Shown one piece after another: positions 6,014 to 6,664 of a stretch of 6,664 bases of DNA (its first letter is position 1; each line of letters opens with the position of its first letter). The position numbers were made by a program, and so were the translations under genes. The notes under the pieces were generated by a model. The model had not been told where the DNA came from. It saw nothing but the letters and a program-made list of their open reading frames with translations, and did not search any database. The stretch is from Bacteroidales bacterium UBA4459 (GTDB lineage: Bacteria; Bacteroidota; Bacteroidia; Bacteroidales; F082). The DNA lies in NCBI GenBank assembly GCA_002389465.1, contig DGOT01000109.1, positions 1-6,664 of the forward strand, written 5' to 3'.

Positions 6014-6529
6014 TTACAAATCGGCGAGCGTTCCACTTTGCTCAATACAGTGGATAATCTTGTCACAAATTTCTTTTTCATCGCCGCTGCAATATCCGGG
6101 GTAACGACACTTTACATTCCGGTTGCCATCAAGTAGTATGGTATAAGGTGTTGTTGTTATATTCATGGCCCTTTTTAAATCACCGTTAGTGTCAATGTAA
6201 GTGTCGAACATCCAGCCTTTCCCATCTACATAAGGTCTTATTCTCATCCAGTTGCCCGATTTGTCAATGCAGACAGAAACAAGGTGAACACCGTATTGTT
6301 TCACTTCGTCTACCCATGTTTCGTATATGTTTTGGATGTTGGTAGTGCATTGCTGATTGTTAATTTCCCAAAATACAAGAATAGTTCCCTCCGTTGAGCT
6401 CAATATTTCATCCATCAGAATTGAGGTTCCTTCTGTAGTTGTCAAACGTTCAGCAGAAGCATAAAATGACTGGGCAACTACAACTTGTATGAGGAGAAGG
6501 CTTGTCAGACAGATCAGTATTCTTTTCAT
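6014..6529 (-). CDS. Exported thioredoxin-fold protein with NxxC in place of CxxC
   Basis: Predicted Sec-exported thioredoxin-like protein of 171 residues, related to TlpA/ResA-type proteins. A signal peptide spans 1-19 (cut after VVA, before Gln20). The fold is suggested by ILVFWE (50-55), where these proteins have a VxFWAxWC strand and active site; VHLVSVCID (81-89); the Asp-rich YIDTNGDLKRAMNI (111-124); and the TTPYTILLD segment (126-134), with Pro128 as the expected cis-proline. At the active site, Asn58-Gln-Gln-Cys61 replaces Cys-x-x-Cys: the nucleophilic first cysteine is missing and the second is kept. Five further cysteines (87, 141, 147, 155, 161) lie in the exported part. A normal dithiol reductase role is therefore unlikely; a monothiol, scaffold or isomerase-like role is open. 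It lies upstream of the protease on the same strand, but the protease has its own promoter candidate. The start at 6529 is set by the signal peptide. Confidence 0.75.
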   Translation of the reverse strand: MKRILICLTSLLLIQVVVAQSFYASAERLTTTEGTSILMDEILSSTEGTILVFWEINNQQCTTNIQNIYETWVDEVKQYGVHLVSVCIDKSGNWMRIRPYVDGKGWMFDTYIDTNGDLKRAMNITTTPYTILLDGNRNVKCRYPGYCSGDEKEICDKIIHCIEQSGTLADL

Positions 6530-6664
6530 GGCAGTTCAGATTTAGTTAATACAGGTAAGTAGTACAAATTAAACTCAAACATTTGAATTTTTTTTAACTG
6601 AAACCCGTTATTTTAAAAAATTAGTTGTTTTCAGCCAGGTGAATTATGGTGTTAATAGTTTTTG

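Noticed and set aside
6565..6572. TTAATTTG on the minus strand as a -7 box for the thioredoxin-like gene
   Set aside because: One mismatch to TAnnTTTG, but no TTG or TTTG lies at the required distance upstream, so no promoter is called for this gene.
6586..6622. AT-only inverted arms (AATTTTTT and AAAAAATT) with an inner TAAC/GTTA match
   Set aside because: The stem would be A/T homopolymer with an internal loop, which is expected often in AT-rich intergenic DNA; not enough to call a terminator.
6621..6664. A minus-strand frame open from the right edge, ending in a TAA at 6621-6623 after 13 codons
   Set aside because: It could be the tail of a neighbouring gene, but 13 codons in AT-rich DNA are easily open by chance and carry no motif.

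Overview
The window looks like chromosomal DNA of a Bacteroidota bacterium, probably Bacteroidales-like. Four things point there: an ExbD and an acidic TonB of the Bacteroidota type; a secreted protease ending in a type IX secretion (T9SS) sorting domain, a system confined to this phylum; promoter candidates of the Bacteroidota form TTTG/TTG ... TAnnTTTG; and little use of Shine-Dalgarno sites. Family assignments come from reading translated motifs, not from a database search.

Layout. The left half (2-3421) is read on the plus strand. exbD (2-415) and a tonB-type energy transducer (439-1320) form the end of a proton-motive-force-driven outer-membrane energisation operon whose exbB/tolQ partner would lie to the left. 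Next come folC (1386-2678), with a near-consensus promoter so close to the ATG that the mRNA may be leaderless, and, 5 bp after its stop, a membrane-anchored TylF/macrocin-O-methyltransferase-like protein (2684-3421). A 160-bp convergent gap with two weak hairpins separates these from the minus-strand right half.

The right half holds two exported proteins read right to left. A thioredoxin-fold protein (6529-6014) has an NxxC site instead of CxxC. A streptopain-like C10 cysteine protease (5678-3582) carries an I69-type propeptide, two CUB-like beta-sandwich domains and a T9SS C-terminal sorting domain. The 335 bp between them is structured: a good Bacteroidota promoter pointing at the protease, a roughly 245-nt leader, a 21-bp tandem repeat that also reads as a heptad in a doubtful 76-codon ORF overlapping the protease start by 4 bp, and a small hairpin.

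How the genes fit together: exbD and tonB power TonB-dependent uptake, folC makes polyglutamated folates, and the right half is a cell-surface or secreted proteolysis module. No mobile element, CRISPR array, rRNA or tRNA is visible. I do not see a clear new multi-gene system. The items most worth a second look are the repeat-bearing protease leader, the cysteine-rich C10 catalytic domain beside an NxxC thioredoxin-like protein, and the possible leaderless folC transcript.
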